The notes: a model not told the origin generated them from the sequence alone. Counted from the first letter of the stretch, positions 19,152-29,418 are shown. The stretch is DNA of 56,994 nt from Vibrio maritimus (GCA_003263775.1 JYJJ01000021.1:1-56994); one strand, 5' to 3'. Program-made: numbers and translations.

Positions 19152-22100
19152 TCAGTCCACTTCAAATTGGTATAGGAAGGTGACAGAGCTATAAAGACCT
19201 GAAACGGCTTCCACATAGAAATCCTCGATGATGCGGTAGCGCACCGTAAATTCACCTAGTGAGTTGAAAATACCTACGCCGTATTTGACCTGTAATCCAG
19301 GTAATACGTAGCCACTTACGGTGACTTGTGAGTCATTACCCGTGCCCGCTGTATCGAGTTGAAGATCTTGTACACCAAATGCTTGGCCAATATCACCAAC
19401 CACCTTACCGCTTCGCGCTAGGCTTAGGCCGATTAGCGTCGTGGTCAGAGCGTTACCACCGGTTTCACCATCGATATCTTGTCCACGTAACAAGTAAGAG
19501 AGCGCGTTTGCCTGTGGCATAGTTGGATCCGAGAAAATATCAATTTTCGGCTCTGTCGCAAGGCCAGATACTTTTACCCCCGCCTTAACATCATCAGCCG
19601 TCGTGTCGGGGTTACGGATCGCCGTAATGTTGACATAAGGCTGATCGACCGGGCCTGTCATGAGGATTTTACCTTCTTCAATCAGCAAATCCTGACCAAA
19701 TGAACTGTACGAGCCATCAACGATATTGATTTCACCTTGCACGAATGGCCCTTGGTCTTTTTGAGACACATGGAGCTTACCGCGCAGTCCACCCTTAAGA
19801 CCGAATGCGAGATGGTAAAGTCGTTACCAATGGAAATCGACACATCGGTTTCAACGTTAAATGGTACCGCGGCTTCTTCATTGACTGGAGTCATGTCTGG
19901 ATTCAGTAACACCTGGTCGCTAGAGACAGCGACCGCACTTTGCGGTAGCTCCTCAACTAAAATACGCCCCCAAGGCAATCCGATAGAACCGGTGATTTTC
20001 GCCAATGTCGGGTTGGCCTCGATCGTCATATCTGGCACTACCTTCACTTTCACCATGGGTGGTACGTCGACATTAAGCTCATCGGCAAACACTCTCAACT
20101 TAGTTCGCCACGCTTTCAAGTCTTGCCAATTGCCATCACCTTCCAGCTTAAGCTCACCATCGTTAGTTTGAATGTTTGCATCAAGCAGCGCATTGTAACC
20201 ATTGAAGGCAATATCGACCTTACCAGACTCAACCTGTATCGGCGAAATATCACCTTGCAACGACAAATCCGCAACCGAGAACTGACCATAAAGCTCAGGA
20301 TGCAACGCATCACCTTTGATCTTAATGTCCGCCGCCAAATTCGCCTTCAGCTGGTTAAACTCTCCTACCAACGGCTGCAAAAAATCGAGATTAAATGTTG
20401 AAAGATTCAGTTCACCATCAATCGTTTTTTGTTCGGCGAGCACGTTTGGCAAGGTCACCTTACCTGAGAGGTCACCATTGTCGGTCGCATCAATCAGCCA
20501 ACTCGCGTCAAGCTTATCATCGGCTAGGTTTGCTTTAACGCTTACCGACTCCCACCCCACTACCAATGGCGTTTCTAGATTTTGAGTCACAGTACCTTTT
20601 GGTAGTGCCACATCCAACTTCACTTGTGGGGATGTCTCAGGCGCCCATTTTGCCCAAGCAGTAATATTGGCACTGCCCTCTACCAGCATGTTTTCTGGGA
20701 TATAAGCCTTAATTTGGTCAAAGTCGAAGTTCTTCACTGTGACCAAGGCTTCTCCAGACTGTCCCGCCTCGATGTCTTTTTCTAGACACAATCGAGAGTC
20801 GGCCTGTTTCCAGCAGTGTGCAGCGACATTGGCCACTTGCTTATCAATATCGACTTTGATTGCCACTGGCTCAGTCAAATCAAGAGGGCCTTGCTCAGTC
20901 TCAAGGTGCACCTCTGCCAGTTCGCCATCCCAAACTAGGTTTGGCTTATCCGTGAGTTTACCTCTGACCTCTAAATTTATAGACGCTATTTTAGAAACCA
21001 CATCCAACGCCAGCGTATGTGCAGCTTGAGTACCTGAGAGTGTCAGACTAGCAGAATCGATATCTTGTTCTTGATACTTTACGCCGCGTGCATTGAGTCT
21101 TAGATCCGCTTGCGCGCGCTCGATTGGCAGAGGTTTGGCCGTACCGGATAAAGTTAACGCCTCAAGACTTGCCTCGTCCTTCCACTGAATCTTTTCAATA
21201 CTCAGATCAGTGACAATATCTGGCTCTTTCATATCACCTTTGAGATTGAGCTTACCGCGTAGAATACCAGAGAGATCCGGCACGGATTTCGCGAGATCAG
21301 GGAAATTGATATCGACACTCATATCCCAGTCTTTATCAAGTTTACCCCGAGCATTAAGCTGGTTAGGTCCATGGGCGACCGAAAGTCCTTGGGTATCGAC
21401 CTTGAACTCGCCTTTACCGGATTGATCGGACGCATCAAGCTGACCTTTGATATTAATAGGGTAGTTTCTAAGTATGCCGACAATATCCAATGTCGGCACT
21501 GACACTTGCCAGCCCCCCGCATCAGTAAGAGAGCCAGATGTCACTATTTTACCGCTAATATCACCTTCGGCTTCTGGCCACTGCAAACCCGGCTGAATGT
21601 TAGTGAGGTTAATATCGCCTTGCCAGTTCACCGGCGCAGACCAGTTCGCCATCACTTGGCCAGCGACATTACCGCCCAATGTGTCAATGGAAAGCCTACT
21701 CAAATCGATGTGCTCTAAGTCGCCAGTACCCTCCAAATCCACAGCAAGGTCAGGGATCTCTTTGCCAGAAGCTGACGCTACCAGATTGACCTCATAGCCC
21801 TCTAACGAACCTTTAGCCCCTAAGGTATCAATAGATACTTGGTAATCCGACTCGCCGCTCAATGGCCAGTTCGCTTTAGCGCTGGTTATTGTTGCATCAA
21901 ATGGAATCGTCGGTTCTAACGGTTGAACTTGCCCCTTTAGTAGACCTGTTATTAGTCCAGAGAACTCACTATCAAGCTGAAGAGTTTGCACACTACCCGA
22001 GGCATTGAGCTTAAGCTTCTGCCCGGCCAAATCGGTTTGTTTAAGGTGTGCACCTAAATCAAGATCAAGTGGGTAGCCTTCTTTCAGGGTCACCTTGCCT

Positions 22101-22918
22101 TGCAGACTGGCATCGACCAACGGCATTTCCAGTTCTAGCGTAGACACATCTACATCGTGCTTACCTGCCTTACCGATGAGTTTGAGTCTATCGACAATCA
22201 CGGGCTCTGGCTGATCGAGTTTAAAATCGAGGATCTCAATCCCGGCAATATTAACGAATAGGGGGATCAACACCTCTGGCAGCTCAATCGCCGTTGCGGG
22301 TTCGTTTGATGCCGCAGGCGCTTCTTCAGTCGTTTGTGCATCTTCCGTTGCTGGTGGCAGCGAAACTAACGGAGAGGTTAACTTTGTCTCACCGACAGTT
22401 AAGTTAGAGCCCGTCATCGACAATGAAGTAGAAAAGCTATCCCAACTCACCTTAGTACCAAGAATATCCAATTGGATATCGTCAAAATTGACGTGACCAA
22501 TCGCCACAGGAATTGGCAGCGTTATTTTGGTTAATGGCTCTGTCGGCTCTGGAGAAGGCTCACTAGGCGCCACCTCTGGCATGCTAAAGTCAAGCCCTTG
22601 AATCGCCAGCTCATTTACACAGACTCTTGGATCTGACAGGCAATTGAGATCGACAGCCAGCGTCAATGACTGCGCATTCAAGTCTATAAACAAGCTTTCA
22701 TCTTTAAAGCTCACGTCATTGATCGTGAACCTAGGAAACAGTGCACCTTGGGTCTCGCCCGCCTCAAATTGCGGCAAGGCTTTATTTACCCCCCACAAAA
22801 TGCTGTTAAGACCGGCATTGGTAAACAGAGCAAACGCCAGTGTCGCGAGGATTAGTAGAATCAGAGTAATGAGACCAATAGAACACCATTTGGTGACTCG
22901 CCAAACTTTCAACATCAT
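19152..22918 (-). CDS. tamB: Translocation and assembly module protein TamB, frameshifted
   Basis: Very large AsmA-like protein spanning the periplasm from an N-terminal inner-membrane anchor (hydrophobic residues about 13-35) to the outer-membrane partner TamA; implicated in outer-membrane protein assembly and phospholipid transport. The body is long repetitive beta structure rich in xLxxxGxxx units; the C-terminal DUF490 domain ends FLYQFEVD. The frame breaks near 19808; adding one base restores FTISAFGLKGGLRGKLHVSQ and gives 1255 residues, a normal size. Its ATG overlaps the tamA stop by four bases (ATGA), showing coupled translation. Confidence 0.93.
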
Positions 22919-24630
22919 AGTTCGGGCCCTAAGCTAAAGTGAATGCGCCATTCGGCTTGCGGTTTAATATCCAACCCTTTCGCATAATCGAATTTAACAG
23001 GGCCAACTGGAGAGACCCAACGTATACCAAAACCGGCACCACGCTTCCATTCAGGGTCGTCATCAAAGGCATCACCGACATCAAAAAAGGTTGCCGCCCA
23101 CCAATTCCCCGTAATACGGTATTGATATTCAAGACTGCTGGTCGCGAGGTATTGGCCACCGGTTTTATTACCTGCATCATCGACTGGTGAGATACTCTCG
23201 TAATCATAACCACGCACACTATTGTCACCACCCGCATAGAAACGCAGCGATGGGGAGAGTTTAGAAGGATCACTGGCAATGTTGGCGCCAATATCAACTT
23301 TGAACAAACCACGGTGATTCTCACCAATACTGGATATCCAAGTCGAGGTACCGCGAAGCCTAAACACCGAGGTTTCAGACAGTGCCCGCTCATCACCCAC
23401 TTCAAACATAATGGTTTGCTTATTGCCACTCATAGGCAAGACGCCACCGCGTGAGACTACGCGAGAATAGGAAAGCCCGGGTAGCACAAACTGACCTAGC
23501 TCCCCTTGCGCATTAAATTCATAGTTCTCAATCAAATATCGTAAGTAAGCTGTTCGATGCCAGCCACTATCTAACACCCAATGGCGCTCAAACGCCAAGT
23601 TTGATTCCAAGGTCTTTTTGTCACTTCGATTGACGTTTTTCAGACCATATTGAATGACGTAGTAGTCTTTAAGAACGTCGTCGAGCGGGATCTTATAGCT
23701 TGCCGTTACCTGCTGCTCAGGAATGGATAAATCCAAGCTGGTTTTAAAGCTGTGGCCATGTTCGTTAAGCCACGGCTTTTTCCAGCCAAACTTCACTTTT
23801 GCTCCCACGTCTGTGGAATAACCGAGACCGGTTTCAAACTGATTTCGCACTTGAGGAGCCAATGATACTTTCATTGGTAATTCACGCCCCTTGCCTACCT
23901 CAGACAAATCAGGCTCAACAAATACTGATGAAAACCACTCTGTATTAGACAAGTTTTGGTTGTGCTCACCCACCTTGGCAACTTGATACTCATCGCCAAT
24001 TTTATAAGGCTGCAATGACTGCACTTTCTGAATATCAATTTGACTGCCAGTTATGGTTGCCTTACCAAACTGGTAGCGAATACCACTGTCATAATGAAGT
24101 CTCACAATCGCTTCATTCCGCTCCGGGATAACCTCGAGGCGGCTCATGGTATAGGCGCCATCAAAATAGCCTTTTTGCAGCGCTAGATTACGAATGCCCG
24201 ATTTCAAACTATCATATTGATTGTGATTGAGCGTATCGCCCTCTTTGAGCGGTGAGATACGAATGAGGCGCATGAAATCCTCATCCTTTTCAGCTTCACC
24301 CGTCAGTTGAACATCCACCAGCTTGATGCGGGTGGGCGGTCCTGGGTTAATCTTGACCGTCAATTCATCGCCACGCTCATTCACAGAAAAATCGATCTTG
24401 GCGTTGTAGCGCCCTAGAGCATTGAGCGCTTCGTTAATTTCTTTGGTGAGTCGCGATTGGAATCGTAGCGACGTCGAGTATTCATTCTCCGCGATCGCGG
24501 AAACGTAGGCATTGACGTTATCTTGAAGCGCGCCACTTAATCCTTGAACATTCAAAGACACGCTCTCATCGGCAAAAGCGAGTGCGGGCGATAAGGTCAA
24601 GAATAGCGGTGGTAAAAGTCTCTTTATCAT
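22915..24630 (-). CDS. tamA: Translocation and assembly module outer-membrane protein TamA
   Basis: Omp85-family outer-membrane protein that partners with TamB. The 571-residue protein has a signal peptide (LFLTLSPALAFA-DE), three POTRA domains in roughly the first 250 residues, then a 16-stranded barrel with the lid-lock motif region SVRGYDYES and FGIRWVSPVGPVKFDYAKG, and ends in HFSLGPEL. Its stop overlaps the tamB start, and the pair lies next to msrA on the opposite strand, the same arrangement as ytfM/ytfN in enterobacteria. Confidence 0.96.
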   Translation of the reverse strand: MIKRLLPPLFLTLSPALAFADESVSLNVQGLSGALQDNVNAYVSAIAENEYSTSLRFQSRLTKEINEALNALGRYNAKIDFSVNERGDELTVKINPGPPTRIKLVDVQLTGEAEKDEDFMRLIRISPLKEGDTLNHNQYDSLKSGIRNLALQKGYFDGAYTMSRLEVIPERNEAIVRLHYDSGIRYQFGKATITGSQIDIQKVQSLQPYKIGDEYQVAKVGEHNQNLSNTEWFSSVFVEPDLSEVGKGRELPMKVSLAPQVRNQFETGLGYSTDVGAKVKFGWKKPWLNEHGHSFKTSLDLSIPEQQVTASYKIPLDDVLKDYYVIQYGLKNVNRSDKKTLESNLAFERHWVLDSGWHRTAYLRYLIENYEFNAQGELGQFVLPGLSYSRVVSRGGVLPMSGNKQTIMFEVGDERALSETSVFRLRGTSTWISSIGENHRGLFKVDIGANIASDPSKLSPSLRFYAGGDNSVRGYDYESISPVDDAGNKTGGQYLATSSLEYQYRITGNWWAATFFDVGDAFDDDPEWKRGAGFGIRWVSPVGPVKFDYAKGLDIKPQAEWRIHFSLGPEL

Positions 24631-24794
24631 GCTTTATTGTGAGGCTGTGATGCGTTTATTTTTGTTGTTACGTAGAATGATAACTCTGATTGATAGAGAA
24701 GTCTGCAGACAAGGTTGAAACAGATAAGTGACTGCACTCATTTTGTTTTCAGACGCTTTGCATTTGAAATACTAGTCTAAAAAAGGAACTGACG

Positions 24795-25418
24795 ATGCGT
24801 AAACAAGAAATGATTTCCGCCGACCAAGCGCTCCCGGGTCGAGATAGCGCCATAGCGAATATGGAGCCGCACTTTATCAATCAATCTGACCTTTACGCAC
24901 CGCTCAATGCAAAGCAAGAGAGTATTGTTTTAGGGTTGGGCTGTTTTTGGGGCGCTGAGCGCTTGTTTTGGCAATTGCCGGGCGTGGTTTCGACCTCTGT
25001 AGGCTACTCTGGCGGCTTTACACCCAACCCAACCTACGAAGAGGTCTGTAGCGGCTTAACCGGCCACACCGAAGTGGTTCGCATCGTGTTTGATACTACG
25101 CAAACCTCCCTCGCCACCATTCTGCGCACATTTTGGGAAAAGCACGATCCGACTCAAGGGATGCGTCAAGGCAACGATATCGGTACTCAATATCGCTCAG
25201 CGATTTACACCACGAATGACGAGCAGGCAAATATTGCTAAGCAAACTCAGCAACAATATCAGCAAGCGCTCGGCGATACTGGTATCACCACTGAGATTGC
25301 TCCGCTTGGTGAGTATTACTTTGCAGAGGTCTATCACCAACAATATCTTGCGAAAAATCCGAATGGCTACTGCGGCATTGGTGGCACCGGAGTGTGCTTC
25401 CCGCCTGAGTTAAACTGA
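24795..25418 (+). CDS. msrA: Peptide methionine-S-sulfoxide reductase MsrA
   Basis: Repairs the S epimer of methionine sulfoxide in proteins. The 207-residue protein has the catalytic motif GCFWGAE with its cysteine at residue 50, the substrate pocket segments GYSGG and [25 protein letters not shown], and two resolving cysteines in the tail ([11 protein letters not shown], about residues 193 and 201). The roughly 40-residue N-terminal extension before the catalytic core is typical of the long enterobacterial type. AAAGGAACTGACG provides the ribosome site. Confidence 0.96.
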   Translation: MRKQEMISADQALPGRDSAIANMEPHFINQSDLYAPLNAKQESIVLGLGCFWGAERLFWQLPGVVSTSVGYSGGFTPNPTYEEVCSGLTGHTEVVRIVFDTTQTSLATILRTFWEKHDPTQGMRQGNDIGTQYRSAIYTTNDEQANIAKQTQQQYQQALGDTGITTEIAPLGEYYFAEVYHQQYLAKNPNGYCGIGGTGVCFPPELN

Positions 25419-25427
25419 CACATACAA

Positions 25428-25455
25428 AAATGCCCTCGCAATCGCGAGGGCATTT
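25428..25455 (+). terminator. Bidirectional terminator between msrA and ytfK
   Basis: Twelve-base perfect stem AAATGCCCTCGC / GCGAGGGCATTT with loop AATC, between two converging genes. Confidence 0.85.
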
Positions 25456-25477
25456 CAAATTCATTTTTTTGGCTTAT

Positions 25478-25678
25478 TTAGAGTGCCAATGCGGCAATCT
25501 CACCGTTTATCTCTTTAAACGCTACCAGTTTTTGCCTGTCCTCTACTTCTGGAAGCAGCACCTTGCCGTTATCAAAACGAAACAATCCAATTCCTGCAAT
25601 AAAGAACTGACCTTTAAACAACGTCTTTACGAACTTCGCAATTTGACGCGGACGATAAACCGTAAACTTACGCAGCAT
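25478..25678 (-). CDS. ytfK: YtfK/DUF1107 family protein
   Basis: A 66-residue protein that aligns by eye with E. coli YtfK along its length: YRPRQIAKFVKTLFKGQFFI against YNPLQVAKYVKxLFRGRLYI, and RFDNGKVLLPEVEDRQKL against EFDxGKILIPKVKDKxHL. In E. coli, YtfK stimulates SpoT-dependent (p)ppGpp accumulation under phosphate or fatty-acid starvation; whether this copy does so is inference. The msrA-ytfK-ytfJ neighbourhood is kept as in E. coli. Confidence 0.88.
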   Translation of the reverse strand: MLRKFTVYRPRQIAKFVKTLFKGQFFIAGIGLFRFDNGKVLLPEVEDRQKLVAFKEINGEIAALAL

Positions 25679-25957
25679 AACCTAACCTCAATATCCGTTT
25701 GAGTACATCTAATCGTGACCACATTTCTGCGAGTCATTTCGCAATATAGTTTGCGTTCGATTGAAATTATACTCGAAATTCTTGAGGACACAAACAAAAG
25801 TTAACAACTTTGCAACAAACTATAAATTGCTGTTATGCTTGAAATGATTTTATTGAGAGACAGACAATTCTTGGTCAAATCATCATTATTTACGTTGTGG
25901 CTGACCTTGAGTTCGCCTAAGGTAGCCGCCCAATACAAAGTAACGGAAACTATTACA

Positions 25958-26509
25958 ATGAAACTAAAGCCTCTCCTAACTCTCGCGATGCTGCTTGTGC
26001 CAGCATTTGCTATGGCAACCAACCTACAAGTCGGTGGAAATGCTCGCTCTGTATCGGTCAGTGATCACGGTGAACTTATCCTAAACAACGACGCAATCAA
26101 CTACCAGGCATGGAGTACTAATGACATGCTAGGTAAAGTGCGTGTCATCCAAGCTATCGCCGGCCGCAGCAGCTCAAAAGAAATGAACGCGCCACTGATG
26201 GCTGCCATTACCGCTGCAGATTTTCCGAAAGAAAGTTATCAAACCACAACCGTCATCAACCAAGACGATGCAATGTGGGGCACCAGCTCATTTGTTAAAT
26301 CTTCCGCTGAAGATAGCAAAAAAGAATTTCCATGGTCATCATTGGTGCTAGACAAGCACGGCCTGGTGGCGAATGCTTGGCAACTTGCAGAAGACAGCTC
26401 AGCAATTATCGTTCAGGACAAGCAAGGTAAGATCCTCTATGTTAAGGAAGGGGCACTAAGCGATGCTGACATTCAGCAAGTGCTGAGCTTGGTTACTGAC
26501 AACATCTAA
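25958..26509 (+). CDS. ytfJ: YtfJ-family periplasmic protein
   Basis: About 183 residues from the ATG at 25958, with a signal peptide MKLKPLLTLAMLLVPAFAMA-TN. The mature part has a thioredoxin-like arrangement (GKVRVIQAIAGRSSSKEMNAPL, TTVINQDDAMWGTSSFVKSS, DKHGLVANAWQLAEDSSAI) without a CxxC motif, as usual for the YtfJ family. An earlier in-frame ATG at 25835 would place 41 residues ahead of the signal peptide, so it is rejected. The role is unknown. Confidence 0.88.
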   Translation: MKLKPLLTLAMLLVPAFAMATNLQVGGNARSVSVSDHGELILNNDAINYQAWSTNDMLGKVRVIQAIAGRSSSKEMNAPLMAAITAADFPKESYQTTTVINQDDAMWGTSSFVKSSAEDSKKEFPWSSLVLDKHGLVANAWQLAEDSSAIIVQDKQGKILYVKEGALSDADIQQVLSLVTDNI

Positions 26510-26530
26510 TTGACAGTAAAAGATTCTGAG

Positions 26531-26551
26531 AAGGAGCCCTTGCGGCTCCTT
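26531..26551 (+). terminator. Terminator after ytfJ
   Basis: Stem AAGGAGCC / GGCTCCTT, loop CTTGC, followed by a run of T residues. Confidence 0.85.
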
Positions 26552-26610
26552 TTTTGTTGTTTTCCGGTCAGAAAGCTCAGGCTAAATGTTGTTTCCTCTG
26601 GAAAATATAT

Positions 26611-26635
26611 TTGTTTGTTATAACATAACAAACAA
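26611..26635 (+). promoter_or_regulatory. Zur operator upstream of zrgA
   Basis: Perfect 11-bp inverted repeat TTGTTTGTTAT / ATAACAAACAA around AAC. Its core GTTATAACATAAC fits the gammaproteobacterial Zur box (GTTATA-n-TATAAC type). It lies 120 bases before the zrgA start and would repress the zinc operon when zinc is sufficient; the repressor gene zur is at 7571-8023. Confidence 0.85.
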
Positions 26636-26754
26636 CAGTTAAACGAGAACCGATCGCATCGTTCTTACCAGAGACCTTTGCGCTGGGCTATTTCAACAGG
26701 CTCTTTACCTGCATTGGTGCTCACTACTTTTACTTCGCTATTTAAGGATTAATC

Positions 26755-27417
26755 ATGAAACTGAAGATGACACTCTTAGCTGGTCTTGTTGTATCGCAGT
26801 TCGCTGTCGCTGAAGACCAATTTCGCCAACATGATGCTCATGTGCATGGTCACGTAGAATTTAACATTGCTCAAGATGGTCAAGATCTTTTAGTGGAAAT
26901 CACCGCTCCAGGCGCTGATGTAGTGGGCTTTGAACACGCACCAAAGACGGATGCAGAAAAGTCAGCCATCGCTGATGCCACAGCAAAACTGAACAATGTA
27001 AACAGCATTCTAACGATTCCAGCTGCTGCGAACTGTAAACTGGTTGAGGCTCATATTGAAAACACGCTAGAGAAAGGCGAGCATCATGATGAGCATGATC
27101 ACCATGGCGAGCATAAAGATCATGATGATCACAAAGGTCACGATCATCACGACGACCATAAAGGACATGATGAACACGAGCATCATGATGAGCACAAAGA
27201 CCACGACCACGACCACGACCACGACCACCATGATGGCCACGGTGAATTCTCAGTTCAATACCAATTCTCTTGTGAAGACGTCGCTAAAGTCTCGCAAATT
27301 GATACACAGTGGTTTACACACTTCCCTGCAACTGAGAAAGTATCAGTAAACCTGCTAACGGATAGCGCACAATCGGCAACGGAACTGACATCAGGTAGCA
27401 CAACTATTAAATTCTAA
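26755..27417 (+). CDS. zrgA: ZrgA-like zinc-binding periplasmic protein (DUF2796)
   Basis: A 220-residue periplasmic protein with a signal peptide (cleavage near FAVA-ED at 19-20), an HDAHVHGH motif right after it (26-33), and a dense His/Asp tract at about 110-163 that must bind metal. Two cysteines (94 and 173) flank the tract and may form a disulfide. It resembles ZrgA, the zinc-regulated periplasmic protein of the V. cholerae zinc import operon. A Zur operator precedes it and an ABC ATPase and permease follow. The His-rich part contains a perfect hexanucleotide repeat at 27199-27228. Confidence 0.88.
   Translation: MKLKMTLLAGLVVSQFAVAEDQFRQHDAHVHGHVEFNIAQDGQDLLVEITAPGADVVGFEHAPKTDAEKSAIADATAKLNNVNSILTIPAAANCKLVEAHIENTLEKGEHHDEHDHHGEHKDHDDHKGHDHHDDHKGHDEHEHHDEHKDHDHDHDHDHHDGHGEFSVQYQFSCEDVAKVSQIDTQWFTHFPATEKVSVNLLTDSAQSATELTSGSTTIKF
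27199..27228 (+). repeat. Hexanucleotide repeat (GACCAC)x5 inside zrgA
   Basis: Five perfect copies of GACCAC encoding alternating Asp-His. The unit is a multiple of three, so copy-number change by slippage would alter the number of metal-binding histidines without breaking the frame. Confidence 0.9.
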
Positions 27418-27425
27418 ACCGTCCA

Positions 27426-27455
27426 ACCCTCAGGCCTCGCCCGAGGCTTGAGGGT
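27426..27455 (+). terminator. Attenuator-like hairpin between zrgA and the ATPase gene
   Basis: Thirteen-pair stem (27426-27438 with 27443-27455, one G-T pair) with a 4-base GCCC loop, followed by TAGTTTTTA, in the 55-base gap after zrgA. It looks like a partial terminator that would make ZrgA more abundant than the transporter proteins. Confidence 0.75.
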
Positions 27456-27472
27456 AGTTTTTAGAGGACACT

Positions 27473-28162
27473 ATGGCTAGCGTAATCGAACTCAAAGACG
27501 TCACGTTTAAGTGGCAGCCCGACCAAGCTCCAACTCTTGATATTCCCTCTCTTATCATCGAACAAGGTGAGCATTTATTTCTCAAAGGCCCAAGTGGCAG
27601 TGGTAAATCGACATTGCTCGGTTTGCTTACTGGTATAAATACGGCCACCAGCGGGAATATCTTGGCACTCAATCAAAACTTAACTGCGCTTTCAGCGTCA
27701 AAACGCGATAGATTTCGCGCCGACCACATCGGCTATGTTTTTCAACAGTTTAATTTGATCCCTTATTTGTCGGTCATCGACAATGTCACGCTGCCTTGCC
27801 ACTTTTCGCAAAGACGCAAAGAGAAGGTATCTGGCTCACTCGCTGATGAAGCCAAGCGACTGCTTGATCATTTACGCCTACCGTCCAATCTGCTGCAAAA
27901 ACCTGTGATTGAACTCAGTATTGGTCAGCAGCAACGTGTCGCGGCTGCAAGAGCACTCATCGGCCAGCCTGAATTTCTGATTGCTGACGAGCCGACCTCA
28001 GCCTTAGATCACGACAATCGTGAAGCCTTCATCGAGCTACTCATGGAACAAGCGAACCGCGCTGAATCAACACTCATTTTCGTCAGCCACGATCCAACGC
28101 TCGAGCCTTTATTCAAGCGCACTGAAAACCTACAAGATATTAATCAAGTGAGGCCGCTATGA
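27473..28162 (+). CDS. ABC transporter ATP-binding protein of the zrg operon
   Basis: A 229-residue ATPase of the LolD/MacB-like class: Walker A GPSGSGKST (39-47), Q-loop VFQQFNLIP (89-97), Walker B FLIADEP (168-174), D-loop SALD, and switch histidine in FVSHDP. The ABC signature reads LSIGQQQR (148-155) instead of LSGGQ, an unusual change. The stop overlaps the start of the permease by four bases. By position it is the second gene of a ZrgABC-type zinc operon under Zur control; the link to zinc is context plus family knowledge, not visible in this protein itself. Confidence 0.88.
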   Translation: MASVIELKDVTFKWQPDQAPTLDIPSLIIEQGEHLFLKGPSGSGKSTLLGLLTGINTATSGNILALNQNLTALSASKRDRFRADHIGYVFQQFNLIPYLSVIDNVTLPCHFSQRRKEKVSGSLADEAKRLLDHLRLPSNLLQKPVIELSIGQQQRVAAARALIGQPEFLIADEPTSALDHDNREAFIELLMEQANRAESTLIFVSHDPTLEPLFKRTENLQDINQVRPL

Positions 28163-29418
28163 GCATCACATTAAAGCTGGCGTGGAAAAGCCTGCTGAAC
28201 CGTAAAACCACGGCACTACTCACCATTCTGACGGTGGCGATTTCCGTTATTTTGCTAATGGGTGTTGAGCGCATTCGAACTCAAGCAAAAAGCAGCTTTG
28301 CCAACACGATTTCTGGCACAGACTTAATTGTGGGTGGTCGCTCCGGACAAGTGAACTTATTGCTCTACTCAGTATTTCGTATTGGTAATGCGACCAACAA
28401 TATCGACTGGAAGAGTTTCGAAGAATTTAGCAATCATCGCGCAGTACAATGGGCGATCCCTATCTCTCTCGGCGATTCTCACCGCGGCTTTCGAGTGATG
28501 GGCACCAATCATAGCTACTTTGAGCACTATCAATATGGTCAAAAGCAGCATCTTGCTCTGAGCAAAGGAGAAGAGTTCGACAACCTATTTGAAGCGGTTA
28601 TTGGCTCTGAGGTTGCTAAGAAGCTTGGCTATGACATCGGTACAGAGATCGTTATTGCTCATGGCATCAGTGATGTAGGCTTTAGCCGCCATGAAAATAC
28701 ACCATTCAAAGTGGTCGGTATCTTAGCACCTACAGGAACGCCAGTAGATAAAACGGTTCACGTATCACTGGAAGCCATCGAAGCGATTCACGTCGGTTGG
28801 GAGTCTGGCGCAAACCTTGGTAACAATCCAACCAAAGAGCAACTGCTCGAAATGGATTTCCATCCCAAGCAAATTACGGCGATGATGATTGGACTGAAAA
28901 GTAAAATCCAAACCTTCGCCTTACAACGCCAGATCAACACCTATAAACAAGAGCCACTCAGCGCAATCCTCCCAGGTATTGCCTTGCATGAGCTATGGGG
29001 CATGATGAGTGTCGCAGAGCAGGCACTATTGATTGTCTCTGTGTTTGTGGTTGTAGCCGGTCTTATGGGCATGTTATCGAGTCTCTTAACTAGCCTTCAG
29101 GAGCGTCGCCGCGAAATGGCAATTCTCAGAGCAATGGGGGCAAGGCCGCGCCATGTGTTCGTATTGCTGATTAGTGAAGCCACGGTTTTGACCACCATAG
29201 GTATCATTTGCGGTGTGGGTGGTATGTATGCGATGCTTGCGGTCGCAGCGCCAATCATTACCTCAAATTACGGGATTAATATTGCCTTATCTGGGATCAG
29301 TTCACACGAATGGATGCTACTTGGGTTTGTGCAGTTAGCAGGCATTATTATTGGCTTCTTCCCTGCGCTGCGTGCTTACAGACAATCATTAAGTGATGGC
29401 ATGACCATCCGTATTTAG
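28159..29418 (+). CDS. FtsX/MacB-type ABC permease of the zrg operon
   Basis: A 419-residue inner-membrane protein with one N-terminal span (about residues 18-38), a large periplasmic domain of about 230 residues (resembling MacB periplasmic core), and three C-terminal spans with the FtsX-like cytoplasmic loop LTSLQERRREMAILRAMGARPRHVF. This topology belongs to mechanotransmission-type ABC systems such as MacB and LolCE, rather than to classic zinc importers such as ZnuB. It overlaps the ATPase gene by four bases and is followed by the DUF3299 gene after 10 bases. Confidence 0.88.
   Translation: MSITLKLAWKSLLNRKTTALLTILTVAISVILLMGVERIRTQAKSSFANTISGTDLIVGGRSGQVNLLLYSVFRIGNATNNIDWKSFEEFSNHRAVQWAIPISLGDSHRGFRVMGTNHSYFEHYQYGQKQHLALSKGEEFDNLFEAVIGSEVAKKLGYDIGTEIVIAHGISDVGFSRHENTPFKVVGILAPTGTPVDKTVHVSLEAIEAIHVGWESGANLGNNPTKEQLLEMDFHPKQITAMMIGLKSKIQTFALQRQINTYKQEPLSAILPGIALHELWGMMSVAEQALLIVSVFVVVAGLMGMLSSLLTSLQERRREMAILRAMGARPRHVFVLLISEATVLTTIGIICGVGGMYAMLAVAAPIITSNYGINIALSGISSHEWMLLGFVQLAGIIIGFFPALRAYRQSLSDGMTIRI

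Noticed and set aside
27080..27240. Possible CRISPR-like or other non-coding repeat
   Set aside because: The repetition is in-frame His/Asp codons of zrgA without spacers of unique sequence.
27086..27349. Forward reading frame overlapping zrgA rich in Met, Ile and Thr
   Set aside because: It is the shifted reading of the repetitive His/Asp codons (CATGATGAT read as ATGATG). It has no ribosome site and the composition is an artefact.
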